Origin: Hyphomonas sp.
GTDB taxonomy: Bacteria; Pseudomonadota; Alphaproteobacteria; Caulobacterales; Hyphomonadaceae
Length of the DNA stretch: 64,000 bases
Assembly: GCF_016125515.1 (NCBI RefSeq)
Contig: NZ_WGLO01000008.1
Coordinates: 1-64,000, forward strand
Direction: 5' to 3'
Shown in pieces: positions 39,195 through 50,486 of this stretch (within the stretch, counting starts at the first letter, position 1; every line of letters starts with the position of its first letter). A program made the translations under genes and the position numbers. The notes under the pieces were generated by a model. That model ran no database searches. It saw only the letters and a list, made by a program, of their open reading frames with translations, and had not been told where the DNA came from.

Positions 39195-41090
39195 ATGAAT
39201 GCGCAGCGCTATCTCTTCATATCCACCCTGCTGGCCGGCGTGATCCTGCTCGCCGGGAACATCGCGGCCCAGCGCCTGCTGGCCGGGGCGCGCATCGATT
39301 TCACCGAAGGCGGCCTCTACACGCTGTCGCACGCGACCCGCACGACGCTGGAGGACATCAGCGAGCCGGTGGACCTGACGCTCGTCTATGCGCGCCAGGT
39401 GGGCCAGGCCTATCCGGCCGTGCAGGCCCACGCGGCGCGGGTGCGCGAATTGCTGGCGAGCTATCAGGCGGCATCGGGCGGACGGGTGCGGGTGCACGAG
39501 ATCGACCCCTCGCCCTTCTCCGAAGCCGAGGACACAGCACTCGCAGCGGGCATTCCGGCGGTGCAGACGGGCGGCAACGACCCGCTCTATTTCGGCATCA
39601 TCGGACGCAACACAATCGATGATACGCGCATCCTGCCTTTCCTCGCGCCGGAGCAGGAACTGACGCTGGAATATGACCTGACCCGGATGATCTCGCGGCT
39701 GAACCATCCGGAGCCGCCGCGCATCGGCATCCTGTCTTCCCTGCCCGGCATGAACGCACCGGATCCGGACGGCGGCTATGTCCTGCTGCAGGACATCGCG
39801 CGCAGCTTTGAGATCGATCCGGTGCCGGAGGATTTTGTCGCGCTGCCGCCGGACATCGACGTGCTGCTCGTGGCCCATCCGCCGCCGCTGTCGAGCCGTC
39901 AGGAATGGCTGATCGACCAATACCTGCTGCGCGGCGGGCGCGCGGTCTTCCTCGTGGACCCGGCCGCCAAGACCGCCGTGACCGGCGATGTGTTCGGCAC
40001 GAGCAATGAGCTCGCCCGGTCCAGCCTGGGCCGCCTCGGCCGCGCCTGGGGCGTGGAACTCGCACCCGATGCCGTGGCCGATGTTGCCTTCGCCCTGCCG
40101 GTTCCAGTCGATACAGGCGGGCGCGTCGAGGAACTCGCCCATCCCCTGTTCCTCGGCGTACCGGCCGACGCGATGAGCCGGGATGATCCGATCACGGCAG
40201 ACCTGATGCGGGTGGTGAATTTCGGCGCGCCCGGTGCGCTGCTGCTCGGCACACCGCCGGCCGGCGCGACGATCACACCTCTTATTTCCAGCGGCCCTAA
40301 TCCGTCCTTCATCGATGCCGGACAGGCCGCGCGGAACATGACCCCGGCCGAAGTGCTGCGCAATTACAAGAGCGAGGCGGCGCCCCTGCCCTTGGCGGTT
40401 CGGGTGTCCGGATTGCTCGTCACGGCCTTCCCGGGCGGCGCCCCGGCCATCGACCTGCCGCGCGATCCGGCCCTCGCCGAAGCTGCCCGGGCCGCCGCTG
40501 CGGCCTTGCCCGAACATATCCGCGTTGGCGAAAAGCCCGCCGAAGTGGTGATCGTGGCCGACGCCGATTTCATTGCGGACGAATTCTACATCGTGGAGGG
40601 CGGCGGAGTGGCGGTCGCAGACAATGGCGCGCTGGTGCTGAACGCGCTGGATGCGCTGGCCGGCGGCAGCGAGCTCTCACGTTTGCGGTCTCGCGCGCCT
40701 GCCCTGCGCCAGATGACGCGCATCAACCGCATGCGCAACGAAGCGGAAGAACAATACCTGCGCCAGCAGACCGAACTGGAATCCCGCCTCGCCGCCGCGC
40801 AGAGCCGCCTGGCTGAACTGCAGGATTCCGGAACCGGCGACGGCTTCTTCGCCGGCGATCCGGAGGCAGAACTCAACGACGAGCAGCGCAGCGAACTGGC
40901 CGCGCTGCGTCAGGACATCCTCGACCTGCGCGGGCGCCTGCGCGAAACCGAGCGCGACTACCGGCGCGGCATCGACCGGCTGGAAGCGACCCTCAAGGCC
41001 GTGAACATCTGGGGCGGCCCGATCCTCGTCGCGCTCGCCGGGCTGATCGTCTGGCGGCGGCAGAAGCGGCCGCGGAGGCCTGCCGCATGA
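39195..41090 (+). CDS. GldG-family ABC-associated membrane protein
   Basis: 631 residues. An N-terminal membrane helix (LFISTLLAGVILLAGNIAA) leads into a large extracytoplasmic region containing the GldG/IFT52-like domain (RIDFTEGGLYTLSHATR, PRIGILSSLPG, DVLLVAHPPPLS). A coiled coil (about 530-600) and a second membrane helix (VALAGLIVWRR) close it, so both ends are near the membrane. It overlaps the DUF4340 gene by 4 bases. Confidence 0.85.
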   Translation: MNAQRYLFISTLLAGVILLAGNIAAQRLLAGARIDFTEGGLYTLSHATRTTLEDISEPVDLTLVYARQVGQAYPAVQAHAARVRELLASYQAASGGRVRVHEIDPSPFSEAEDTALAAGIPAVQTGGNDPLYFGIIGRNTIDDTRILPFLAPEQELTLEYDLTRMISRLNHPEPPRIGILSSLPGMNAPDPDGGYVLLQDIARSFEIDPVPEDFVALPPDIDVLLVAHPPPLSSRQEWLIDQYLLRGGRAVFLVDPAAKTAVTGDVFGTSNELARSSLGRLGRAWGVELAPDAVADVAFALPVPVDTGGRVEELAHPLFLGVPADAMSRDDPITADLMRVVNFGAPGALLLGTPPAGATITPLISSGPNPSFIDAGQAARNMTPAEVLRNYKSEAAPLPLAVRVSGLLVTAFPGGAPAIDLPRDPALAEAARAAAAALPEHIRVGEKPAEVVIVADADFIADEFYIVEGGGVAVADNGALVLNALDALAGGSELSRLRSRAPALRQMTRINRMRNEAEEQYLRQQTELESRLAAAQSRLAELQDSGTGDGFFAGDPEAELNDEQRSELAALRQDILDLRGRLRETERDYRRGIDRLEATLKAVNIWGGPILVALAGLIVWRRQKRPRRPAA

Positions 41091-42103
41091 GCACCGTCCG
41101 CGACCAGCAACGCACCCGCCGCACGCTTGCCATGGCTGTGCTGGCCGGCGTGCTCGTTCTCATCGCGGCGCTGTCGCATCTGGGCGGCGGCCCGGCGATG
41201 CCGCGCAGTGACCGGACGGGCGAACCCGTGTTCCCGGACTTCGCGGACCAGCGCGCCGAGACGAGCGCCATCCGCGTCACGCTGGGTGATGAAAGCTACA
41301 CGCTGGTGGCCACCGGCGACGGCTGGCATTTCGGCACGCCGACCGGCTATCCGATCCGGCAGGACAGGCTGGCCGAACTGTCCGAGGGGCTTGAAAGCCT
41401 GGTCTGGGATACACCGCGTACGGAAGATCCGGAAAAGCTGAACCGGCTCGGCCTGGGTGACCCACGCGAAGGCGGGACCGGCGCCCTGATCGAAGTGCTC
41501 GGCCAGGACGGCGAACCGAACGCCGCGCTGATCACTGGCCGCAAGGGCGACTCCATCTACGCGCGCCGGCCCGGCGAACAGCAGGCCTTCCGCGTCACCG
41601 GCAACCTGCCGCCACTCTACAGTTCCGAAGCCTGGCTGGATCTCGGCTTCCTCGACATCCACGAAGACGCGATCTCGGCCGTGCGCCTGACCGATTCCGA
41701 AGGGGCGAGCCTTTTCCTCCAGCGCACCATCGGCGCCAGCGACCGCGCGTTCCGCCCTGCCCCGCCCTATGAGAATTACCGGCTGGTGAGCCGCATCGCA
41801 GTGACCGGCCCGGCGCTCGCCCTGACGCGGTTCCTGCCGATCGGCGTGAAGCCAGCTGCGGCGCTTCGCACGCCGGCAGTCGCCCGCCACATCACCCAGA
41901 CGCATGACGGGCTGGAAGTGGATGTGCGTGCCTATCGGGAGCGGGACGGCTTCTTCATCACGATCCGCGCGGTCGAAGCCGGTGAAGGCGCACAGCGCGC
42001 CGCCGCCATCAACGAGCGCACCAAAGGCTGGGCCTTCCAGCTGACGGAAACGGATTGGGCGGACTACACCCCGCTGGTGTCGTCAATTGTCCGGGCGCCT
42101 TAG
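41087..42103 (+). CDS. DUF4340 domain protein
   Basis: 338 residues. One N-terminal membrane helix (LAMAVLAGVLVLIAALSHLG) anchors a beta-rich extracytoplasmic region with DUF4340 features (ESYTLVATGDGWHFGTPTGYPIRQDRLAELSEGLESL). This family regularly accompanies GldG-type genes. It is the last gene of the four-gene ABC unit and shares four bases (42100-42103) with the converging gene. Confidence 0.85.
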   Translation: MSTVRDQQRTRRTLAMAVLAGVLVLIAALSHLGGGPAMPRSDRTGEPVFPDFADQRAETSAIRVTLGDESYTLVATGDGWHFGTPTGYPIRQDRLAELSEGLESLVWDTPRTEDPEKLNRLGLGDPREGGTGALIEVLGQDGEPNAALITGRKGDSIYARRPGEQQAFRVTGNLPPLYSSEAWLDLGFLDIHEDAISAVRLTDSEGASLFLQRTIGASDRAFRPAPPYENYRLVSRIAVTGPALALTRFLPIGVKPAAALRTPAVARHITQTHDGLEVDVRAYRERDGFFITIRAVEAGEGAQRAAAINERTKGWAFQLTETDWADYTPLVSSIVRAP

Positions 42104-42747
42104 CCGGCCCTCATCGACGCGAGCACGCGGCCCATGCCGGCTTCCTGCACGATCAGGGCACAGCCGGACTCGCACGCGGGCAGTTCAATCTCCGCCTTGC
42201 CGCCCAGCCAGGGGCCGATCTGGCGCACGCTGGTCACCGGGTTCGGCATCGGCGTCTTGTTGTCGACCGTTTCGAGATAGCTGACCCACCAGATATCGGC
42301 GAGGCCGCCGGGCTGGCCGGTCAGCGTCACGCGTTTGCCGCTGCGCTGGAGATGAACGTCCACGGGGGACGCCATTTCGGCCTTTATCAGGGCCGCGCCG
42401 ACCTTGGTGGGCTTGTTGCCGGCCGTCTGTTCGAGGCCGTTATAGACCGTCTGGGGCGTATAGGGCCCGCGCAGCGAGAAATGGTCCACATAGGCGCGCT
42501 GGCGTTCTTTCGACTCCGGCAGGGCCATGCCCTCCTTGCCGCCGAGATAGTCCCAGTAATCGACCGCCCAGGTCAGAACGAGCACCTTGTCGTCCCGCTC
42601 CGCCTCGACCGCTTTCAGGGTCTTGTAGGCCGCCGGACAGGCGCGGCAGTTCTTGGACGCAAACAGTTCAACCACCATCGGGCCTTCCGCATGGGCGGGG
42701 ACGGCGGCGCTGAGCAGCAGGGTCAGGACGAAAAGAAGGCGTGTCAT
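42100..42747 (-). CDS. Exported thioredoxin-fold DUF1223 protein
   Basis: 215 residues. A signal peptide (MTRLLFVLTLLLSAAVPAHA) is followed by VVELFASKNCRACPAA, with a CxxC pair at 34 and 37 in a thioredoxin-like fold, as in DUF1223. Two more cysteines occur near the end (PACESGCAL). It is likely a periplasmic thiol protein of unknown substrate. ATG 42747 is chosen as the start of the signal peptide. Confidence 0.87.
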   Translation of the reverse strand: MTRLLFVLTLLLSAAVPAHAEGPMVVELFASKNCRACPAAYKTLKAVEAERDDKVLVLTWAVDYWDYLGGKEGMALPESKERQRAYVDHFSLRGPYTPQTVYNGLEQTAGNKPTKVGAALIKAEMASPVDVHLQRSGKRVTLTGQPGGLADIWWVSYLETVDNKTPMPNPVTSVRQIGPWLGGKAEIELPACESGCALIVQEAGMGRVLASMRAG

Positions 42748-42806
42748 GGGCGGGGTTATATGTGTTCCCGGCCGCGCCGCACAGTCACACCCGCGTGAGA
42801 GACTGC

Positions 42807-42842
42807 GAAAAAGCCTGCCCCACCCATCGGTGAGGCAGGCTT
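42807..42842 (-). terminator. Rho-independent terminator after acnA
   Basis: On the minus strand AAGCCTGCC (complement at 42834-42842) and GGCAGGCTT form a 9-bp stem followed by TTTTT (complement 42808-42812), about 20 bases past the acnA stop. The loop is about 15 bases with possible extra pairing. Confidence 0.85.
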
Positions 42843-42860
42843 GTCCGGTGTGACGCGAGG

Positions 42861-45626
<2,766 letters not shown>

Positions 45627-45789
45627 GTGGGCCTTTGCCTCCTGTCACGCGGACGCCTCGGGCGGGTCCGCCTTGCTGTGCTGGGGGTCTCTTATAGGCC
45701 CGACCCTTCGGGCGCAATCGGTCTGGCCGCGTCAGCCGCGCGACAAGGCCGCGTTTGCGCGCGCTTCGGAACCGGCTATCCCTGCGCTG

Positions 45790-46371
45790 ATGCAATCTGA
45801 AGCAGCGCCCCTCCTCACCGGCACGGGTCTCGGCATGATCCGGGGCGAGCGCATGCTGTTCCGGGAGATCGGGCTTGAGGTCCGCCCCGGCGACGCACTG
45901 GTGCTGCGCGGGGCGAACGGGACCGGTAAGACGACGTTGCTGCGCATCCTCGCGGGCCTGACCCGTCCGGAGACCGGATCGGTCAACCGCCCGGCCGCGA
46001 TTCACTGGTTCGGCCACCGCGAAGGCCTCAAGCCGCAGGAAACCCCGCGCGCCCACCTGGACCTCTGGGCGCAGGCCTGGGGTTCGAACGCCGACATCGC
46101 GTCCATCCTCGCCGGAATGGGCCTTGCCCGACCCGCCGATGTGGCCGCGCGCTACCTGTCCGCCGGTCAGCGCCGCCGCACCGCGCTCGCCCGGCTCCTG
46201 CTGGAACAGCGCCCGGTCTGGCTGCTGGACGAACCCTACACGGCGCTTGACGCTGAAGGCCGCGCCCGGGTTGACGGCCTGATTGCCGATCACCGCGCCC
46301 AGGGCGGCGCCGTGGTGGCGGCCATTCATGGCGAAGCGGGGTTTGCCGCGACATCGGAGCTGGCCCTTTGA
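45790..46371 (+). CDS. ccmA: Heme exporter ATP-binding protein CcmA
   Basis: Supplies ATP hydrolysis to release heme-loaded CcmE during cytochrome c maturation. Walker A GANGTGKTT is at 41-49, the signature is LSAGQRRR, and Walker B is VWLLDEPYTALD. 193 residues is short for an ABC ATPase but normal for CcmA. ATG 45790 is chosen by homology. The TGA stop overlaps the TTG start of ccmB. Confidence 0.92.
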   Translation: MQSEAAPLLTGTGLGMIRGERMLFREIGLEVRPGDALVLRGANGTGKTTLLRILAGLTRPETGSVNRPAAIHWFGHREGLKPQETPRAHLDLWAQAWGSNADIASILAGMGLARPADVAARYLSAGQRRRTALARLLLEQRPVWLLDEPYTALDAEGRARVDGLIADHRAQGGAVVAAIHGEAGFAATSELAL

Positions 46372-47033
46372 GCCCGGCCCCGCTCCTTTCCGCTTTCCGC
46401 CAGTCCCTCGGCGAGGCCTGGGCGGGCGGCGCGGGCGCACTGCTCCCGCTCGGCTTTCTGGGCGGCGCGGCGGTTCTGGTGCCGCTGGGCATAGGCAGCG
46501 ACACCGACACGCTGAAAGCGGTCGGCCCCGGCATCCTTTGGGTGGCGCTCGCGCTCTCCAGCCTCGTCACCCTCGAACGGATCTTCCAGGCCGATGCCGA
46601 AGACGGCACCCTGGACCTTTGGCTGCAGGCCGGCGCGCCGGTTTCGGCCATCGCGGCGGCCAAGACGCTGGCGCACTGGCTGTCGGCCGGGTTGCCGCTG
46701 GCCCTGTTCTCCCCGCTTCTGGCCCTGATGTTCCAGGCCGAGGCGCGCCCCGTACTCCTGATCAATGCGGGCCTCTATGCGCTCGGCAGCCTCGCGTTCT
46801 TCTTCTGGGGCGCGGTCGGGGCAGCGCTGTCGGCGACCGTGCGCCGCGGCGGGCTTCTGATCAGCCTGATCGCCCTGCCCCTCTACGTTCCGACCGCCAT
46901 TTTCGGCGCGCTGGCCATGTCGGGCGGGCCGGGATCGGCGGGCGCGCCGCTGCTGCTGGGGGCCTCCACGCTTTTCGCCTGCGCTATTGCGCCCTTTGCC
47001 ATGTCTGCGGCGCTACGCTTGGCGGCAGACTAA
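46368..47033 (+). CDS. ccmB: Heme exporter protein CcmB
   Basis: 221 residues with six membrane helices. The segment EDGTLDLWLQAGAPVSAIAAAKTLAHW is characteristic of CcmB. The start is a TTG at 46368 that overlaps the ccmA stop (TTGA), implying translational coupling; no ATG in a suitable place is available. It pairs with CcmA and CcmC in the heme-handling ABC complex. Confidence 0.9.
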   Translation: MSPAPLLSAFRQSLGEAWAGGAGALLPLGFLGGAAVLVPLGIGSDTDTLKAVGPGILWVALALSSLVTLERIFQADAEDGTLDLWLQAGAPVSAIAAAKTLAHWLSAGLPLALFSPLLALMFQAEARPVLLINAGLYALGSLAFFFWGAVGAALSATVRRGGLLISLIALPLYVPTAIFGALAMSGGPGSAGAPLLLGASTLFACAIAPFAMSAALRLAAD

Positions 47034-47055
47034 GAGGAAGCTAGGTCAGATTTCC

Positions 47056-47787
47056 ATGTGGTCCTATTTCGCCAACCCGCACAAATTCCTTCGCCTGTCC
47101 GACTGGCTGGCGCCTGCCTTCTACACTGCCGGAACGCTCTGCATCCTGTGGGGTCTTTGGCAGGGCCTCTGGGTCGTGCCGAAGGACGAGTACCAGGGCG
47201 GCGACATCATGCGCGTGATGTTCGTGCACGTCCCCGCGGCCTGGCTCGCCATGGCCAGTTATTCGGCGCTAGCGGTGGCCAGCTTCGTCTGGTTCATCTG
47301 GCGCCACGAACTCGCCGACATCGCCGCCAAGTCCATCGCGCCGCTCGGCGCCGTTTGGACGGCGCTTTGCCTCGCCACGGGTTCGATCTGGGGCAAGCCC
47401 ACCTGGGGCACCTGGTGGCAATGGGACGACGCCCGGATGATGTCCGTGCTGTTCCTGTTTTTCCTGTTCCTGGGCTACATGGCCCTGCGCGCCGCCATGG
47501 ACACACGCCAGAAGGCCGCCCGCGCCGGCGCCATTCTGGCGATGGTCGGCGCGCTGAATGTGCCGCTGATCAAGTTCTCGGTCGACCTGTTCACCTCGCT
47601 GCACCAGGATGCCAGCGTCATCACGATGGAAGGCCCCAAGATGGCGGCCGTCTATCTCTGGCCGCTGATGATCAGTGCCATCGGCCATTCCCTTCTGTTC
47701 GGCGGTCTGGTGATGACCCGCATGCGGACGGAAATCCGCGACCGGCGCATCGCCCGCCTGCGCGCCGCCGCTCTGGAAGGAGGCTGA
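47056..47787 (+). CDS. ccmC: Heme transporter subunit CcmC
   Basis: 243 residues with six membrane helices. The tryptophan-rich heme-handling motif WGTWWQWDDARMMS is intact, and histidines flank it in external loops (VHVPAAW, GHSLLFGG). CcmC attaches heme to CcmE. ATG 47056 begins the conserved MWSYFANPHKF. Confidence 0.95.
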   Translation: MWSYFANPHKFLRLSDWLAPAFYTAGTLCILWGLWQGLWVVPKDEYQGGDIMRVMFVHVPAAWLAMASYSALAVASFVWFIWRHELADIAAKSIAPLGAVWTALCLATGSIWGKPTWGTWWQWDDARMMSVLFLFFLFLGYMALRAAMDTRQKAARAGAILAMVGALNVPLIKFSVDLFTSLHQDASVITMEGPKMAAVYLWPLMISAIGHSLLFGGLVMTRMRTEIRDRRIARLRAAALEGG

Positions 47788-47791
47788 CCCA

Positions 47792-47947
47792 ATGCCCGAG
47801 TTCGACAAGAACGCCGCCTATATCTGGGCCTGTTTCGCCCTCGGCGCCGCGCTGATCCTGATCACGACCGTGCAAGTGGCCTTCGCAGCCCGCGCCGCGC
47901 GCAAGCAGCTCGAAGCGCTGGAAGCGGCCGGCGGCAAGGACGTCTGA
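47792..47947 (+). CDS. ccmD: Heme exporter protein CcmD
   Basis: A 51-residue protein with one membrane helix (AYIWACFALGAALILITTVQVAF) and a charged cytoplasmic tail (RAARKQLEALEAA), matching CcmD in size and pattern. It stabilises CcmC-CcmE contacts in known systems. It lies 4 bases after ccmC and 1 base before ccmG. Small enough to be missed by length filters. Confidence 0.9.
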   Translation: MPEFDKNAAYIWACFALGAALILITTVQVAFAARAARKQLEALEAAGGKDV

Positions 47948-47948
47948 G

Positions 47949-48470
47949 ATGAAACGCTGGATCTTCGCGGTGCCGGTCGCCCTGCTCGTCCTTCTGGGCG
48001 TGTTGGGCGCGGTGCGGATGCTCTACCCTGCAAAGGGTGAGTTCGAGCGGATTTCGCGCGCGGCCCCGGAATTCGTCTTTGCGCTGAAACAGGGCGGTGA
48101 GATTTCCTTCGCCCCGCCCCCCGGCGGCCAGACCGTGGCGGTGAACCTGTTCGCCAGCTGGTGCGCGCCCTGCGAAGCCGAACACCCCATGCTGATGAAA
48201 CTCGGCGCGAAGCATCCGGGCCAGCTCTACGGCATCCTCTACAAGGACACGGTAGAGAACGGCGAAGACTTCCTCGCCCGGCTTGGCAATCCGTTCGCCA
48301 CGATTGCGCTTGACCCGGAGGGAAAGGGCGGACTGGATTTCGGCCTGACCGGCGTGCCGGAAACCTTTGTCATCTCCGGCGAGGGTGAAGTCATTCTCCA
48401 CATCGCCGGGCCGCTGGACGAAGCGTCCGTCCAAAAAATAAGCGAGGCGCTTGGGGCGCCTCGCTCGTAA
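47949..48470 (+). CDS. ccmG: Thiol:disulfide interchange protein DsbE/CcmG
   Basis: 173 residues. An N-terminal membrane anchor is followed by a thioredoxin fold with WCAPC (Cys72 and Cys75), which reduces apocytochrome c for heme attachment. TGVPETFVI supplies the cis-proline loop. The last codons (48433-48464) form a perfect stem that serves as a terminator for the opposing MarR gene. ccmE, ccmF and ccmH are not in the window. Confidence 0.93.
   Translation: MKRWIFAVPVALLVLLGVLGAVRMLYPAKGEFERISRAAPEFVFALKQGGEISFAPPPGGQTVAVNLFASWCAPCEAEHPMLMKLGAKHPGQLYGILYKDTVENGEDFLARLGNPFATIALDPEGKGGLDFGLTGVPETFVISGEGEVILHIAGPLDEASVQKISEALGAPRS
48433..48464 (-). terminator. Rho-independent terminator of the MarR gene, embedded in ccmG
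   Basis: GCGAGGCGC (48442-48450) and GCGCCTCGC (48456-48464) form a perfect 9-bp stem with a 5-base loop. On the minus strand it is followed by TTATTTTTT, the complement of AAAAAATAA at 48433-48441. The T-run is on the minus side only, so it mainly serves the opposing gene. All bases are also ccmG codons. Confidence 0.85.
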
Positions 48471-48494
48471 TTCAGGTCCGCTCGGAAACGGAGC

Positions 48495-49028
48495 TTATTT
48501 CTTTTTCTTGCCCGGTGCTTTCTTCGCAGCTTTCGGAGCCGCTTTCTTCACCGCAGCTTTGGCCGGGGCTTTCTTGGCTTTCGGCGCCGGAGCAGCGTCT
48601 TTCTTCTCGGCGTCTTCCACGAGACCGCCGAGGCCCTGCATCAGGGCGTCTTGCTTGGCTTTTGCGAGGGTGGCGAAGAGGGCCGCGTCAGCCTTGGTGA
48701 CGGCTGGGAGGGCCTTGTCGAAAGCTTTTTTGCCTTTGGCGGTCAGCGAGACCGATTTGGCGCGGGCGTCGGTTTTTGAATCCGAACGCTTGATCATGCC
48801 GCCAGCTTCCATGCGGGCGACCATGTCGGCGAGGGTGGAGCGATCGATGCCGGTGGCATTGACAAGATCGGACTGGCTGACACCTTCATTGCCCGACAGG
48901 GCAGCGAGGACAGAGAATTGGCGCAGCGTGAGACCGGCCGACTTCAGGGCAGCTGCCGAATGGTTGGCGGCGATCTGCTGAGCGCGGTGCAGGAGGTGGC
49001 TGGGCGAAGCGTTGAGGTTGTAGGCCAT
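48495..49028 (-). CDS. MarR-family regulator with a histone-H1-like basic tail
   Basis: 177 residues. Residues 1-135 form a MarR-type winged helix (LTLRQFSVLAALSGNEGVSQSDLVNATGIDRSTLADMVARMEAGGMI). From about residue 140 the chain is a low-complexity Lys/Ala/Pro tail (KKAPAKAAVKKAAPKAAKK), like the C-termini of histone H1 and some bacterial nucleoid proteins. The tail should add non-specific DNA binding. It ends in KKKK just before a terminator. The regulated genes are not evident. Confidence 0.87.
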   Translation of the reverse strand: MAYNLNASPSHLLHRAQQIAANHSAAALKSAGLTLRQFSVLAALSGNEGVSQSDLVNATGIDRSTLADMVARMEAGGMIKRSDSKTDARAKSVSLTAKGKKAFDKALPAVTKADAALFATLAKAKQDALMQGLGGLVEDAEKKDAAPAPKAKKAPAKAAVKKAAPKAAKKAPGKKKK

Positions 49029-49171
49029 GGTGGGGTTTCCGTTTTGCTAAAGTTTATGTCCGGGGAGGACGAGGGGTTTGAACAGGGTCAATCCACGTTT
49101 GGGGCCGTTAAACAAGAACCCCGTAGGCGGATCAATCGCATTCCCCATACAGGCGACAGGATAAAGATTGG

Positions 49172-49723
49172 ATGACTGATCAATTGCCAACTTCTTTCCA
49201 GAATGAAGATTTTCGACTGGCCGTACCGGAGGGCGAAGACAGGGTACGGCGTATCTGCAACCGCTGCAACTTCATCGATTACGTAAATCCTAAGATTGTC
49301 GCCGGCTCGGTAGTGACCAAGGGCGACCTGATATTGCTCTGCAAACGGGCAATCGAGCCGCGCAAGGGCTACTGGACCCTGCCGGCCGGTTTCATGGAGG
49401 AGGGCGAAAGCGTCGAGGACGGCGCCCGGCGCGAAGCGCTGGAAGAAGCCTGCGCACAGATCGAGATAGATCGCCTGCTGGCCGTGTATTCCGTACCCCG
49501 CATCGCGCAGGTTCAGATCATGTTCCGCGCACGCCTCGTGTCAGACATCGCGCCCGGCCCTGAAAGCGAAGAGGTGAAACTGGTCCACTGGAAAGACATT
49601 CCGTGGTCGCAACTCGCCTTTCCAACGGTTGTGTGGGCGCTGACACATTTTGCAGAGACGCGGCATCAGGACGCATTCGCGCCCTTCGCCAATCCGCCCG
49701 GCACGGACAAGCTTACGCGCTAG
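49172..49723 (+). CDS. NUDIX hydrolase with N-terminal zinc-ribbon-like motif
   Basis: 183 residues. The Nudix box (about 73-95, GFMEEGESVEDGARREALEEACA) is complete with REALEE. Before it is a short CNRCNFIDYVNPK motif, as in Nudix_N_2 proteins; only one cysteine pair is visible. Likely hydrolyses nucleoside diphosphate derivatives such as ADP-ribose or NADH; the substrate is unknown. It shares four bases (CTAG, 49720-49723) with the converging yciB-like gene. Confidence 0.87.
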   Translation: MTDQLPTSFQNEDFRLAVPEGEDRVRRICNRCNFIDYVNPKIVAGSVVTKGDLILLCKRAIEPRKGYWTLPAGFMEEGESVEDGARREALEEACAQIEIDRLLAVYSVPRIAQVQIMFRARLVSDIAPGPESEEVKLVHWKDIPWSQLAFPTVVWALTHFAETRHQDAFAPFANPPGTDKLTR

Positions 49724-50454
49724 GCGGCGCCGGCTTCGTTCGGTTCACGCAGGTGTTTCAGCGTGTAGGGCGTGTTGAGCGCGCCGAAGAGCAGCACGAT
49801 GAGCATGTTGCCGAGCTTCCAGTTGGCCCAGACATCCTCGGCATCCTTGGCGCCGAACGTCAGCCCAAGGAACTGATAGGTTCCCGCCGGGGCAACCGGA
49901 ATTCCGGCCATCACAAGCGGCACATCAAAGCCCGGCGCATAGGTGCGCCAGAGATATTCGTTCCAGCAGGCCATCGCGATGAAGAAGACGCCCCAGCGGA
50001 TCGCCAGCGTGCGCCAGGCAAAATCCGGCAGGTCGAACACTTTCGAGAACAGCGACTTCCAGATGTTGCGGCCGAACATCAGCGGCACGAAAATCATCAC
50101 GGCCATGAACAGCTGCTGGATCGTCGGCTTCACATAGATGAAGGCCTTCTCCTGGAGCAGGATACCGATCAAGCCGAAGCCGGCCACGATGCTCGACGAG
50201 AACAGCATCATCTGCGAAACCGGTTCGCGCGTGATCAGCTGGCGCGCCAGGAAACCCAGCATCAGCGCAAGTAGGACGCCCGTCGCCCAGAAGATGGCCG
50301 TGTCCTTGTTGATCAGACCGTCCAGCAGGTCGACGCGCCGGAACACATTGTAGACCAGCACAAAGCCGATCACCGGAACAAAGTCCGCCCAAAGCTGGTT
50401 CGCCTTGCCCGCCGCCGTTTCGAGGCCGCTTTCCGTCTTGATTGTCTCGCTCAT
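49720..50454 (-). CDS. YciB/IspZ-type inner-membrane septation protein
   Basis: 244 residues with about six membrane helices. Family signatures are DFVPVIGFVLVYNVF and FVPLMFGRNIWKSLFS near the middle. The family is linked to cell-envelope and septum integrity. The longer version of about 220-250 residues is usual in alphaproteobacteria. ATG 50454 is chosen as the first before homology. A decayed flippase gene lies upstream on the same strand. Confidence 0.85.
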   Translation of the reverse strand: MSETIKTESGLETAAGKANQLWADFVPVIGFVLVYNVFRRVDLLDGLINKDTAIFWATGVLLALMLGFLARQLITREPVSQMMLFSSSIVAGFGLIGILLQEKAFIYVKPTIQQLFMAVMIFVPLMFGRNIWKSLFSKVFDLPDFAWRTLAIRWGVFFIAMACWNEYLWRTYAPGFDVPLVMAGIPVAPAGTYQFLGLTFGAKDAEDVWANWKLGNMLIVLLFGALNTPYTLKHLREPNEAGAA

Positions 50455-50486
50455 ACCCAGTCCTACGTATTCGGTTCGCCGCCGGT

